Source: Saprospiraceae bacterium (GTDB lineage: Bacteria; Bacteroidota; Bacteroidia; Chitinophagales; Saprospiraceae). From it: a stretch of DNA of 64,000 bases. Shown piece after piece: positions 16,770 to 26,571 of this stretch. The translations under genes and the position numbers were made by a program. A model generated the notes under the pieces. That model was not told where the DNA came from. It did not search any database and saw only the letters and a list, made by a program, of their open reading frames with translations. The stretch lies in assembly GCA_020629315.1 (NCBI GenBank), contig JAHDDO010000011.1:23574-87573 (forward strand), read 5' to 3'. Numbering within the stretch: the stretch's first letter is position 1; the number at the start of each line of letters is the position of its first letter.

Positions 16770-18179
16770 TTACGTAGCAATAGACTGCATGAGTCCTGCA
16801 CATACAAGTGCGCCAATTGTCCCAATAGCATATCCCAATACTGCCATAAGAACGCCAACAGGCGCTAAGGTCGGATTAAATGCCGAAGCTACAATAGGTG
16901 CAGAAGCCGCACCCCCTATATTAGCCTGACTACCCACAGCCACAAAAAAGAAAGGCGCTTTTATCAGTTTTGCCATTACTAACAATAAGGTTACATGGAC
17001 CAGCATCCATGTAATACCAATGAAAAATAGACCCAAGTTATTCACAACTTCTCCTAAATTCATTTTCATGCCAATAGTTGCCACTAAGAAATAAATAAAA
17101 ATAGAACCCCAAGTAGACGCACCAACACCCTCTAATTTTCTAAACCTTGAGAATGAAAGAGCAATACCTATTGAAGTGGATATTACAATTAACCAAAAGA
17201 AATGTGACGCTAAACTGTTTAATCCCAATTTATTTAAGGTCTCCATTTTGCCTTTCATGATAGGTGTAATAACATCAGCACCCCAATGTGAGATGGCAAC
17301 ACCACCAAAAGCTACTGCCATTAAGACGAACAACTTAGTTGTCGTTGGTTTCGACTCGACACTTTTGCGATAATTAGCTACTCGTTCTTGCAAATCATCA
17401 ATAGCCGTTACGTCTCCTTGCAACCAATTGTCAATTTTGTGCCTAATATTAGCACCATACAAAAGAAATCCCATCCAAATATTAGCTACCACAACATCCA
17501 CAATTATCATGGTGCCAAATAAATTATCATCCACTTCGAATATTTCTTTCATCGCCGTCTGATTAGCTCCTCCACCAATCCAGCTGCCGGCTACCGTAGA
17601 TAACCCTCGCCAAATCATATCAGGATCATCACCTAAAATGCCTGGTGCTACATATTTACTTACTAAAAGGGCAATTGGACCACCTATGATTATACCCACT
17701 GTTGCGGTGCCAAACATAATTAAGGCCTTGGGACCTAGGTTAAGTACCCCCTTTAAATCGATACTCAAGCATAATAAAATTAAACTAGCAGGTAGCAAAA
17801 ATCTGGAAGCTATATAATAGAGGTTTGAATGGCCCTGGATAGATGTATACTCGGCGGAAGGCACCCCATTTTCCTGTAAAATACTGCTTATTCTATCGAA
17901 GCTAGCACCCCATGGTATTTCAATAGCATACTTCTGCAATAGTGCGTCTAGTTCTCCAGTATACCAATGAGAGCCTATCAGGTTTAATGGCCAATGAAGC
18001 AATGCTGGAAGAAAGTAACATAGCAATAAAGCAGGCACGATTCGGTAGAATCGCTGCCACCCTTTGTTTTCCAATGATGACGTATGGAAAATTAAAGCCA
18101 ATAGGATAATCAGAATACCTAAGGTTATGGCATCATTCGTAAAAAAAGGTCTCGCTGCTAAAAAGCTAAAACATTGCAT
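16770..18179 (-). CDS. DUF819 family membrane protein
   Basis: This 469-residue polytopic protein has about eleven to twelve hydrophobic segments and two glycine-rich internal stretches, SWIGGGANQTAMKEIFEV and GSQANIGGAASAPIVAS. Their inverted-repeat-like arrangement recalls secondary transporters. I recognise it as DUF819 (YjcL-type), a family with no assigned substrate that I know. It begins with ATG at 18179, 42 nt after the rnr stop, and a small CTTCC/GGAAG hairpin sits just before the start. It may be cotranscribed with rnr. Confidence 0.8.
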   Translation of the reverse strand: MQCFSFLAARPFFTNDAITLGILIILLALIFHTSSLENKGWQRFYRIVPALLLCYFLPALLHWPLNLIGSHWYTGELDALLQKYAIEIPWGASFDRISSILQENGVPSAEYTSIQGHSNLYYIASRFLLPASLILLCLSIDLKGVLNLGPKALIMFGTATVGIIIGGPIALLVSKYVAPGILGDDPDMIWRGLSTVAGSWIGGGANQTAMKEIFEVDDNLFGTMIIVDVVVANIWMGFLLYGANIRHKIDNWLQGDVTAIDDLQERVANYRKSVESKPTTTKLFVLMAVAFGGVAISHWGADVITPIMKGKMETLNKLGLNSLASHFFWLIVISTSIGIALSFSRFRKLEGVGASTWGSIFIYFLVATIGMKMNLGEVVNNLGLFFIGITWMLVHVTLLLVMAKLIKAPFFFVAVGSQANIGGAASAPIVASAFNPTLAPVGVLMAVLGYAIGTIGALVCAGLMQSIAT

Positions 18180-18221
18180 ATATCTTCCTTATAGGAAGCA
18201 ATATAAGGATTAGACAAAAAC

Positions 18222-20381
18222 TTATTCAATGATCCGGAACTCAAGTTGCTTATCTTCTAGATTCACATCGATCAATTTCACCTTGACTGTGTCTCCAAAT
18301 TTAATGATATCTCCTGTTGCTTTGCCTTGCAGTTTAAATCGCGAGCCCGCATACTGAAAATCATCATAAAGACTAATCATAGGCACAAATCCTTCTGCCT
18401 TAGTTTCCTTGATTTCTACAAAAATACCGCGATCGATTATACCCGAGATAACCCCTTCAAAGCTTTCATTCAATCTAGAGGCCATAAATTCTACTTGCTT
18501 ATATTTTATGGACTCTCTTTCGGCCTCTGCTGCCATTTTTTCTTGAGAAGAGATATGCTTGCATTTTGCTTCTAATGTTTCTTGATTTACTCGAGTTTCA
18601 TTTTTCAAATTAGCGTACAAGATTCGATGCACTAGGACATCTGCATACCTCCTGATGGGTGAGGTAAAGTGTGCATAAAAAGGAAAAGCTAATCCATAAT
18701 GGCCAATATTATTGGTGGTGTAGATAGCCTTTGCCATGCAACGTATTGCTAAGGGTTCAATCAGCTTTAAAGCTTCATTTTCCTTAGATGCTTTGCTAAG
18801 CGCATTTATAGATTCCTTGACGGCCATTGGACTTTGAAATGAAAAATCAAAACCTAATTCTTTAGCAAACAATGAAACCTCAGCTAATCGCTCCAAATCA
18901 GGAGTATCATGCACTCTATAAACAAAAGGAATAGTTTTAGTTTCTCGATCACCAATAAATCTAGCCACTTCTCTATTCGCTAAGAGCATTAGATCTTCAA
19001 TCAACATATGAGCTGCCTTTCGTTCTTTTACATAAAGGCCTAAAGGCTTACCCCGTTCGTCTAATTTAAATTTAACTTCTTCAGAATCAAAGTTTACGGC
19101 ACCATCCTTAAACTTTTGCTTTCTAAGTTTCAATGCAATTTCATTTAACTTCTTTAATTCCTTTGCATAATCTCCTTCCCCTGTTTCTAATACTTCTTGC
19201 GCTTCTTCGTAGGTAAAGCGTCTATCCGAGTGAATAACTGTTCGTCCAAACCAACGATTTTTGATTTTACATTGATTGTCAAATTCGAAGACAGCAGAAA
19301 AACTTAATCGATCAACATTAGGGTTAAGGGAGCATAAATTGTTAGACAACTTTTCTGGGAGCATAGCCACACACCTATCTACCAAATACACAGACGTGGA
19401 TCTCCGATACGCTTCTTTGTCAATAGCGGAATTCTCTGTAACGTAATGTGTAACATCGGCAATATGAACACCCACTTCTATGTTGCCATTTTCTAATTCA
19501 GCATAGGAAATAGCATCATCAAAGTCTTTTGCTGTGTCTGGGTCAATCGTAAATGTGATCTTTTCTCTAAAATCTTTTCTTCCATCATAATCGCTAATCT
19601 GAAGTTCGTCCGGAATGAATTTTAACTCCTGCAACACATCATCTGGATAAAAGGAATCAAATCCATTTAAACTCAGAATAGATTGCATAGTTACTTCATG
19701 ACTATGGTCTGCTGGAATCACTTCTTTTACTCGTCCCCAAATGGTTTTATTCTGTGCATTCCCCCAGTTTACGATATCAACAACAACGATATCCCCATCC
19801 TTTGCTTTTCCGGCATCACTAGGTTTCACCATTATTCCCAGGGGAGATTTTGTATGTAACACATCAACTAAACAATACCTCTTTTGGAAATAGATCTTTC
19901 CAACAACAGAACTGATAGCTCGCTTAAGAATTGATTTTACCTTGGCTTCTCCTTTTCGCTTATTCTTTGGAAATACGGCAGAAACTTCAACTATATCCCC
20001 ATTCATAGCTCCCTTTAAATGCTTATTAGGGATAAATAAATCCTCTTCAAGTTCATCGACCACTAAAAAAGCAGAACCATTTCGAGCCATGTCCACTTTT
20101 CCTTTATAATTATAGCTAGGGAGTTTTTCAATGTAATCCTTTATACCTGTTTTATCTAGCCTAAATTTACCATCCTTTACATGCAGTATTTTCCCTTCTT
20201 CTTCTAGAAGAGTTAACGCATGTTTAATAGCATCTACATTATTACCCGTTTTCAGTTTGGCACTTATCTGCTTTGCATTAAATCGTTTCTTAGGCATCCG
20301 AATGAAAAGCCTAAGAATACTGCTCTTTAAGGCTCCAGAACTTAGCTTTTTTCCTTTGTATCGCTTTTTTCGTTTAGCCAT
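18222..20381 (-). CDS. rnr: Ribonuclease R
   Basis: Processive 3'-5' exoribonuclease of the RNB family that degrades structured RNA. The 719 residues show a basic N-terminus (MAKRKKRYKGKK), a winged-helix/cold-shock region, the RNB catalytic segment ITFTIDPDTAKDFDDAISY with its metal-binding aspartates, HIADVTHYV, the conserved DRCVAMLPEKLSNNLCSL, and a C-terminal S1 domain (FEGVISGIIDRGIFVEI). Its ATG lies 40 nt inside the preceding gene in another frame. The basic N-terminus is typical for the family, so I accept this overlap. Promoter activity probably comes from upstream of that gene. Confidence 0.95.
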   Translation of the reverse strand: MAKRKKRYKGKKLSSGALKSSILRLFIRMPKKRFNAKQISAKLKTGNNVDAIKHALTLLEEEGKILHVKDGKFRLDKTGIKDYIEKLPSYNYKGKVDMARNGSAFLVVDELEEDLFIPNKHLKGAMNGDIVEVSAVFPKNKRKGEAKVKSILKRAISSVVGKIYFQKRYCLVDVLHTKSPLGIMVKPSDAGKAKDGDIVVVDIVNWGNAQNKTIWGRVKEVIPADHSHEVTMQSILSLNGFDSFYPDDVLQELKFIPDELQISDYDGRKDFREKITFTIDPDTAKDFDDAISYAELENGNIEVGVHIADVTHYVTENSAIDKEAYRRSTSVYLVDRCVAMLPEKLSNNLCSLNPNVDRLSFSAVFEFDNQCKIKNRWFGRTVIHSDRRFTYEEAQEVLETGEGDYAKELKKLNEIALKLRKQKFKDGAVNFDSEEVKFKLDERGKPLGLYVKERKAAHMLIEDLMLLANREVARFIGDRETKTIPFVYRVHDTPDLERLAEVSLFAKELGFDFSFQSPMAVKESINALSKASKENEALKLIEPLAIRCMAKAIYTTNNIGHYGLAFPFYAHFTSPIRRYADVLVHRILYANLKNETRVNQETLEAKCKHISSQEKMAAEAERESIKYKQVEFMASRLNESFEGVISGIIDRGIFVEIKETKAEGFVPMISLYDDFQYAGSRFKLQGKATGDIIKFGDTVKVKLIDVNLEDKQLEFRIIE

Positions 20382-20887
20382 GTAAATGCTTCTTCTTTTT
20401 GTGATATAATATCTCCATTTTGCATTATCTCCATATACATAGCCTGACTCGAAAGAGGCTCAAATTGATCTTCATCAGCTTGACCAACCATTATGTGTAT
20501 ACTTAAATCTTCTTCAATCTTTGCGACGGAGCTTAAGACTGTATTTCCATCAGAAATCGTTCCTGCAATGACCTTTTGACCTATAATAGTTCCAGTACGC
20601 GGATCTAGAGTAACTAGTATATATTGATGCTTTAATAGGCCGGCCTTCCAATAAATTAAGGCAATATAGTTTTCTGTTTCGCTCAATGTAACACATGGAA
20701 CAAACTCAGTAAATTCATCTATTTCAGTTTCCCAACGTGCTACAAATTCTTCCAAAATCACGGGCGGAAAAACTTTGTTCATCTTACTTATCTCCTGAAT
20801 GGATTCCGCTGACAATGTGATCGGTGGTTCTATCGAAGGAAAAAAACTGAGAAGATCATCAAAGGTTGGTGCTTTATTAGCTTTCAT
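20342..20887 (-). CDS. Hypothetical protein overlapping rnr
   Basis: I do not recognise this 181-residue protein. It has no signal peptide and is acidic, with an N-terminal PTFDDLLSFFPSIEPPITLS and a central segment, YIALIYWKAGLLKHQYILVTLDPRTGTIIGQKVIAG, that looks like a small beta-sheet domain. It overlaps the start of rnr by 40 nt and carries its own TAATTTTG promoter match 16 nt upstream, so the pair is likely one transcription unit with RNase R translated from within its end. A role linked to RNA metabolism is only suggested by position. Confidence 0.65.
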   Translation of the reverse strand: MKANKAPTFDDLLSFFPSIEPPITLSAESIQEISKMNKVFPPVILEEFVARWETEIDEFTEFVPCVTLSETENYIALIYWKAGLLKHQYILVTLDPRTGTIIGQKVIAGTISDGNTVLSSVAKIEEDLSIHIMVGQADEDQFEPLSSQAMYMEIMQNGDIISQKEEAFTWLNEKSDTKEKS

Positions 20888-20903
20888 GCAATTAATTCAA
20901 CCA

Positions 20904-20911
20904 CAAAATTA
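20904..20911 (-). promoter_or_regulatory. -7 promoter element TAATTTTG for the hypothetical/rnr pair
   Basis: This minus-strand TAnnTTTG match lies 16 nt before the ATG at 20887. No -33 TTG is seen at the expected spacing. Confidence 0.5.
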
Positions 20912-20944
20912 GCTGAAATAGTTTTATGGTACCCTGTAAAATTC

Positions 20945-22843
20945 TTAAAGAGCGTTTTCTTTTATTACCGCTACAATCTGTGGATTTAGAAGTGTTGAGA
21001 CATCACCTAATTGATCAAATTCTTTAGCCGCTATTTTTCGTAATATTCGACGCATGATTTTTCCAGACCGTGTCTTTGGCAATGCAGGAACGAATTGAAT
21101 TTTATCTGGCTTAGCTATAGGACCTATTTCTCTTCGTACAACTTCAATGACCTCATTTCGAACTGTATCATCTAATTCAGAATCACCCGAACATATAAGA
21201 TACGCATAGATACCTTGACCTTTGATCTCATGAGGATAGCCTACCACTGCAGATTCTATAACACGAGGGTGCGCATTTATAGCGTTTTCAACTTCAGCTG
21301 TTCCTATTCTATGCCCAGAGACATTAATGACATCATCTACCCTACCAATCACCCTAATTCTTCCTTCTGAATCCGTTCTTGCACCGTCTCCTGTAAAGTA
21401 CTTTCCTTCAAAAGCAGAAAAATATACTTGTTTACACCGCTCATGGTCGCCATAGGTAGTTCGTATCATAGATGGCCATGGAAAAGATATACATAATAAG
21501 CCTTCCGAATTATATTCTCGAATTTCTTCGCCCGATGGATCCACTAAAACGGCTTGAACTCCAGGCAAAGGGTATGCCGCATACGTGGGTTTACAATCGG
21601 TTACTCCCGGAATAGAAGAGATCATAATGCCACCCGTTTCCGTCTGCCACCAAGTGTCAACAATAGGTGCTTTAAAACACCCAATCTTTTCATTATACCA
21701 ATGCCATGCTTCCTCATTTATAGGTTCACCGACACTGCCTATAACCTTAAGGCTAGTGAGATCATGGCCTTCTGTCCACTCATCTCCACATGCCATCAAT
21801 GCTCTTATCGCTGTTGGCGCTGTGTAGAATTGGTTTACCTTATATTTTTCTACAATATTCCAAAATCTAGATGCATCTGGGTAGCTTGGGACCCCTTCAA
21901 ACATAATCGTAGTCGCTCGAGATAAAAGAGGGCCATATACTATGTAAGAGTGACCCGTAATCCAACCAATATCGGCCGTACACCAGTATATGTCTCCGGG
22001 TTCGTATTGAAAAACATTTTGAAAACTATACGCTGTATATACCATATAGCCCCCGTGGGTATGCACGACTCCTTTAGGCTTGCCTGTAGATCCTGAAGTA
22101 TATAAAATAAAAAGAGGGTCTTCTGAATCCATTATTTCCACGGGACATTCTGTAGGCATATTGTCCATTTTCTCATGCCACCACTTATCTACATCATCAC
22201 TCCAATTAATTGGATTGCCTGTGTTTTTATGAACAAGCACATGTGAAACGCTATTACAAGAAATATCCATAGCTTCATCCACAATAGCCTTTACAGGAAT
22301 TGATTTTTCGCCCCTTTCATTGTAATCAGAACAGATGATCATTTTAGCTTGTGCATCATCAACTCTATCGGCCAAAGCTTGTGCAGAAAATCCTGCAAAA
22401 ACAACAGAATGTATAGCGCCTATCCGAGCACAAGCCAAAATACCAATGGCCAGTTCTGGAACCATAGGCATATAAAATACTACCCGATCTCCTTTGGAAA
22501 TATCCATGGCCTTCAGGGCATTAGCTGTTTTGCATACTGCCTTGTGCAATTCGTCATAGCTAAACTTTTTAAAAGCTTCTGTAGGGTCATTGGGCTCCCA
22601 AATTAAGGCAGTATCATCACCATGATCTTCTAAATGAACATCTAGACAGTTGTAGCAAATATTCGTCTTTCCTTCGATAAACCATTTTACATCAGGTGTA
22701 TCAAATTCCCACTGTAACACTTCAGTATACGGCTCAAACCAATGAAAGCTTTTAGCTTGTTCGTCCCAAAAGGAAGTAGGATCATCAATGGCTTTTTTGC
22801 ATAAAGCTTGGTAATGCTCTAAATTCTTTATCCGTGTAGGCAT
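20945..22843 (-). CDS. acs: Acetyl-CoA synthetase
   Basis: ANL-superfamily enzyme that activates acetate to acetyl-CoA through acetyl-AMP. Visible are the P-loop-like YTSGSTGKPKGVVHTHGGY, the adenylate-binding DTWWQTETGG, TGDGARTDSEGRIRVIGRVDD at the domain hinge, and the C-terminal catalytic-lysine motif PKTRSGKIMRR. That lysine is the known acetylation switch in this family. The track begins at TTG 22876; the ATG at 22843 (MPTRIKNLEHYQ) is preceded by AAAAGG and gives 632 aa, close to the usual 650. No full promoter element is seen upstream. The divergent neighbour is sdhCAB, so two acetate/TCA functions share this region. Confidence 0.96.
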   Translation of the reverse strand: MPTRIKNLEHYQALCKKAIDDPTSFWDEQAKSFHWFEPYTEVLQWEFDTPDVKWFIEGKTNICYNCLDVHLEDHGDDTALIWEPNDPTEAFKKFSYDELHKAVCKTANALKAMDISKGDRVVFYMPMVPELAIGILACARIGAIHSVVFAGFSAQALADRVDDAQAKMIICSDYNERGEKSIPVKAIVDEAMDISCNSVSHVLVHKNTGNPINWSDDVDKWWHEKMDNMPTECPVEIMDSEDPLFILYTSGSTGKPKGVVHTHGGYMVYTAYSFQNVFQYEPGDIYWCTADIGWITGHSYIVYGPLLSRATTIMFEGVPSYPDASRFWNIVEKYKVNQFYTAPTAIRALMACGDEWTEGHDLTSLKVIGSVGEPINEEAWHWYNEKIGCFKAPIVDTWWQTETGGIMISSIPGVTDCKPTYAAYPLPGVQAVLVDPSGEEIREYNSEGLLCISFPWPSMIRTTYGDHERCKQVYFSAFEGKYFTGDGARTDSEGRIRVIGRVDDVINVSGHRIGTAEVENAINAHPRVIESAVVGYPHEIKGQGIYAYLICSGDSELDDTVRNEVIEVVRREIGPIAKPDKIQFVPALPKTRSGKIMRRILRKIAAKEFDQLGDVSTLLNPQIVAVIKENAL

Positions 22844-23023
22844 CCTTTTTTGCCCCAAAATACAAATTAAGCCCAAGCAGCTCCAGAAGAATATTTGGCA
22901 TATCGAGTAGAATCCATAATTAACTACAAGCTAATGCAGCATTGCATTAATTAAAATCATTAGAATGATTCTAAATAAGTACTAGTGACTGTTATTTAAC
23001 CTAGCTCCCCTTATAGTATTTTC

Positions 23024-23031
23024 TATTTTTG
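23024..23031 (+). promoter_or_regulatory. -7 promoter element TATTTTTG for sdhCAB
   Basis: This plus-strand TAnnTTTG match lies 26 nt before the sdhC ATG. No -33 TTG is evident. Confidence 0.5.
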
Positions 23032-23057
23032 AACGAACACAAACGGAAGATTACATT

Positions 23058-23738
23058 ATGAAATGGATCATACAATTTTTCTCATCCAGCATAGGTAAAA
23101 AAGTGATAATGAGTCTGACAGGTTTGTTTCTTATCTCATTTCTCTTTGTCCATCTTATTGGCAATTTACAATTATTGTACGATGATGGTGGAGAGGCATT
23201 TAATACCTATGCATACTTTATGACCCATAACCCGCTTATAAAAGGCATCTCGTATGGGTTATACTTCTTTATACTATTACACACTATACAAGGTGTAATT
23301 ATTGCTGCTAAAAATCGATCAGCAAAAGGGTATAAGTATTCAAAGCCTTCTGGTGAAAATGCAAAGTGGGCATCAAAAAATATGGCTTTACTTGGTTTAT
23401 TAATCCTTGCGTTTTTATTTCTCCACATGGGAGATTTCTGGTTAAAAATGAAATTGGGCCAACTCGGTATGGTAGCAGTGGAAGCGTATGATTTTAAAGT
23501 TGCCGATCTATATTCCAGAGTAAGTATAGCTTATCAAAATCCAATTATAGTTGGTTCATATCTAATTGGCTTGGTGGCTTTGTATTTCCATCTTTCTCAT
23601 GGGTTTAGTAGTGCTTTCCAAACGCTTGGCCTTAACCACAAGAAATACACACCGCTTATCAATGGTTTAGGTATGCTTTATGCGATTGTGGTACCATTGG
23701 CCTTTGCCGTGATACCTATTTTCATGTACTTCAAATAA
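23058..23738 (+). CDS. sdhC: Succinate dehydrogenase cytochrome b subunit
   Basis: This 226-residue membrane anchor has five hydrophobic segments, with histidines placed at their ends (FVHLIGN, LHTIQG, LHMGDFW, HLSHGF) that suit binding of two b hemes. This matches the single-subunit anchor of class B succinate:quinone oxidoreductases, as in Bacteroides and Bacillus. It passes electrons between the SdhA/SdhB arm and menaquinone in the inner membrane. It is first in the order C-A-B and ends 9 nt before the sdhA ATG. Confidence 0.93.
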   Translation: MKWIIQFFSSSIGKKVIMSLTGLFLISFLFVHLIGNLQLLYDDGGEAFNTYAYFMTHNPLIKGISYGLYFFILLHTIQGVIIAAKNRSAKGYKYSKPSGENAKWASKNMALLGLLILAFLFLHMGDFWLKMKLGQLGMVAVEAYDFKVADLYSRVSIAYQNPIIVGSYLIGLVALYFHLSHGFSSAFQTLGLNHKKYTPLINGLGMLYAIVVPLAFAVIPIFMYFK

Positions 23739-23747
23739 TTGGAACAT

Positions 23748-25751
23748 ATGTCATCTATTGATTTAAAATCAAATACTCCCGAAGGTCCTTTAAAAACCAA
23801 GTGGAGTGAATATAAGGGGACCATGAATTTGGTAGCTCCAAATAACAAAAGAAGAATAGAGGTGATTGTTGTAGGGACTGGCTTAGCTGGTGCTTCAGCA
23901 GCTGCTACATTGGGAGAACTAGGATATAATGTAAAGGCCTTCACCTTTCATGATAGCCCTAGAAGAGCGCATAGTATTGCAGCACAGGGAGGAATAAATG
24001 CCGCCAAAAATTATCAAAATGATGGGGATAGTACCTATCGTCTTTTTTATGATACCATTAAAGGGGGTGACTACAGATCACGTGAATCCAACGTGTATCG
24101 TTTAGCTGAAGTCAGTGCTTCTATTATAGACCAATGTGTCGCACAAGGCGTACCCTTCGCCAGAGAATACGGAGGACTGTTAGCCAATCGTTCATTTGGC
24201 GGGGTGCAAGTTTCGAGAACTTTTTACGCAAGAGGTCAAACTGGTCAGCAGCTTTTAATTGGTGCTTATCAGGCTCTTTCTCGACAGATATCTACAGGTC
24301 AAGTAAAAATGTACAACCGACATGAAATGTTGGACCTTGTAAAAGTAGATGGAAAAGCAAGAGGAATCATCACTCGTAATTTATTGACTGGCAAATTAGA
24401 AAGACACGCCGCACACTGCGTTGTATTAGCAACCGGTGGGTATGGCAATGTATTCTATCTATCGACCAATGCGATGAACTCAAATGTTAGTGCCGCATGG
24501 AGAAGTGTACGAAGAGGTGCATTAATGGCAAACCCTTGCTTCACTCAAATACACCCCACTTGCATTCCTGTTTCCGGTGAATATCAATCGAAATTGACAT
24601 TGATGTCAGAATCACTGAGAAATGATGGTCGTGTATGGGTGCCTAAAACTGAAGAAGATGCAATAGCTATTCGCGAAGGAAGAAAGAAAGGAAATGATAT
24701 AGCAGAAGAAGATAGAGACTACTATTTAGAAAGAAGGTACCCTGCCTTTGGAAATCTAGTGCCAAGGGATGTTGCATCGCGAGCAGCTAAAACGGCCTGT
24801 GATGAAGGAAAAGGGGTTTCTCCTACAGGTCTTGCTGTATTTTTAGATTTTGCCAGTGCCATTGAACGATATGGTAAGGCTGCTGCACATTCTAAAAACA
24901 TTTCGAATCCTTCACAAAAGAAAATACTTGAATTAGGGGAATCTGTAGTTTCTCAGAAATACGGAAACTTGTTTGAGATGTATGAAAAAATCACAGGCGA
25001 GGACCCTTATAAAAATCCTATGAAAATTTACCCAGCTGTGCATTACACGATGGGCGGCGTTTGGGTGGATTATAATCTTCAAACTAATATACCAGGTCTT
25101 TTCGCATTAGGTGAGGCTAATTTTTCTGACCACGGCGCCAATAGACTTGGAGCCAGTGCTTTAATGCAAGGCTTGGCAGATGGCTATTTTGTGATTCCAT
25201 ATACTATTGGACAATTTCTCTCTAAAGAAATTAGAACGCCAATGATCTCTGATCAAACAGCAGAGTTTGATGCTGCAGAGAAAGCCGTTCAAGATCGAAT
25301 TGATAATTTGATGAATATTCAAGGCAATCAATCTGTAGAAAGTTTCCATAGGCGTCTTGGTAAGATTATGTGGGAATACTGTGGTATGTCTAGAAGTGCA
25401 GAAGGACTAAAGAAGGGTCGTCAAATGATAAGAGACTTACGTGATGAGTTTTATAAAGACGTATTTATTCCAGGAAGCGCTAATGAATTCAATCCTGAAT
25501 TAGAAAAAGCTACCAAGGTGGCTGATTTTCTTGAACTAGGTGAAGTTATGATGTGTGATGCCTTAGATAGAAATGAATCTTGTGGTGGTCATTTTAGAGA
25601 AGAATATCAAACCCCTGAGGGTGAAGCATTACGTAATGATGCAGACTACACTTACGTTTCAGCGTGGGAATGGAATGATAAAGATCCCATTTTACATAAA
25701 GAAGATCTTGAATTTAAAAACGTTGAATTAAAGACAAGGTCTTATAAATAA
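23748..25751 (+). CDS. sdhA: Succinate dehydrogenase / fumarate reductase flavoprotein subunit
   Basis: FAD-containing catalytic subunit oxidising succinate to fumarate. The dinucleotide-binding [20 protein letters not shown] is followed by [14 protein letters not shown], which holds the His that covalently binds FAD. The active site includes the HPTCIPV segment, with [11 protein letters not shown] and [10 protein letters not shown] further on. The track start at TTG 23739 directly follows the sdhC stop; the ATG at 23748, preceded by GGAA, is better and gives 667 aa, normal for the class B enzyme. It lies 24 nt before sdhB. Confidence 0.97.
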   Translation: MSSIDLKSNTPEGPLKTKWSEYKGTMNLVAPNNKRRIEVIVVGTGLAGASAAATLGELGYNVKAFTFHDSPRRAHSIAAQGGINAAKNYQNDGDSTYRLFYDTIKGGDYRSRESNVYRLAEVSASIIDQCVAQGVPFAREYGGLLANRSFGGVQVSRTFYARGQTGQQLLIGAYQALSRQISTGQVKMYNRHEMLDLVKVDGKARGIITRNLLTGKLERHAAHCVVLATGGYGNVFYLSTNAMNSNVSAAWRSVRRGALMANPCFTQIHPTCIPVSGEYQSKLTLMSESLRNDGRVWVPKTEEDAIAIREGRKKGNDIAEEDRDYYLERRYPAFGNLVPRDVASRAAKTACDEGKGVSPTGLAVFLDFASAIERYGKAAAHSKNISNPSQKKILELGESVVSQKYGNLFEMYEKITGEDPYKNPMKIYPAVHYTMGGVWVDYNLQTNIPGLFALGEANFSDHGANRLGASALMQGLADGYFVIPYTIGQFLSKEIRTPMISDQTAEFDAAEKAVQDRIDNLMNIQGNQSVESFHRRLGKIMWEYCGMSRSAEGLKKGRQMIRDLRDEFYKDVFIPGSANEFNPELEKATKVADFLELGEVMMCDALDRNESCGGHFREEYQTPEGEALRNDADYTYVSAWEWNDKDPILHKEDLEFKNVELKTRSYK

Positions 25752-25775
25752 TTAACTGATTAACGAATCAAGAGT

Positions 25776-26522
25776 ATGAAACTTAAACTAAAGATCTGGA
25801 GACAACCTTCTTCCGAAGCAAGAGGAAGACTCGAAAGCTATATTGTTGAAGCCAATGAACATATGTCATTTCTTGAAATGATGGATGTTTTAAATGAGCA
25901 GTTAATCGCAGAAAAAAAGGAGCCGGTGGCCTTTGAGCACGACTGTAGAGAAGGTATATGTGGCACTTGCAATATGGTTATAAATGGCAGACCTCATGGA
26001 CCTCAACGAGGTACTACTACCTGCCAGCTACATATGAGACATTTTAATGATGGGGATGTAATTACAGTTGAACCATGGCGAGCAAAAGCCTTTCCGGTTA
26101 TTAAAGATTTAGTAGTAGATAGAAGTGGATTTGACAGGATTATTCAGGCAGGAGGATATATTTCTGTAAATACTGGCCAAGCTCCAGATGGTAATTCTAT
26201 CCCTATCGAAAAGGACACTGCTTCAGAAGCTTTCGATGCAGCTACCTGTATTGGTTGTGGTGCTTGCGTAGCAGCTTGTCCTAATGGATCAGCCATGCTT
26301 TTTACCTCAGCCAAAGTAGCACACTTAGGAAAGTTGCCGCAAGGTAAAGTCGAACACGTTGCTAGAGTTAAAAATATGGTAGACCAAATGGATGAAGAAG
26401 GATTTGGTAACTGTTCGAATACAGGTGCATGTGAAGTCGAATGTCCAAAAGAAATTTCTATTGAAAATATAGCTATGTTGAATAGGTCATATATGGCTAG
26501 TATTTTCGGTGCTAATAAATAA
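25776..26522 (+). CDS. sdhB: Succinate dehydrogenase iron-sulfur subunit
   Basis: Electron-transfer subunit with three clusters. The [2Fe-2S] ligands are in [14 protein letters not shown] and the downstream CQLH. The [4Fe-4S] motif is [17 protein letters not shown], and the [3Fe-4S] region is [15 protein letters not shown]. At 248 aa it has the usual length for the class B type. It ends the sdhCAB operon and is convergent with the TPR-like orphan; a hairpin without a T-run sits between them. Confidence 0.96.
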   Translation: MKLKLKIWRQPSSEARGRLESYIVEANEHMSFLEMMDVLNEQLIAEKKEPVAFEHDCREGICGTCNMVINGRPHGPQRGTTTCQLHMRHFNDGDVITVEPWRAKAFPVIKDLVVDRSGFDRIIQAGGYISVNTGQAPDGNSIPIEKDTASEAFDAATCIGCGACVAACPNGSAMLFTSAKVAHLGKLPQGKVEHVARVKNMVDQMDEEGFGNCSNTGACEVECPKEISIENIAMLNRSYMASIFGANK

Positions 26523-26530
26523 TTCATGAT

Positions 26531-26557
26531 TAGGGGGTGGGTCAATGTCATCCCCTA
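26531..26557. terminator. Weak hairpin between sdhB and the convergent orphan
   Basis: TAGGGGGTG and CATCCCCTA form a 9-bp stem with one wobble pair and a 9-nt loop. Neither strand shows a following T-run, so intrinsic termination is doubtful. Confidence 0.35.
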
Positions 26558-26571
26558 TTCAAAACACCTTC

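Noticed and set aside
18187-18200. CTTCC/GGAAG hairpin between rnr and DUF819
   Set aside because: It is a 5-bp stem without a T-run on either strand; too weak for a terminator.
21554-21925. 123-aa plus-strand ORF within acs
   Set aside because: Antisense shadow with low-complexity, cysteine-rich composition unlike the neighbours.
26144-26551. 135-aa minus-strand ORF within sdhB
   Set aside because: Antisense to the iron-sulfur subunit; its length comes from the reading of the cysteine-rich codons.
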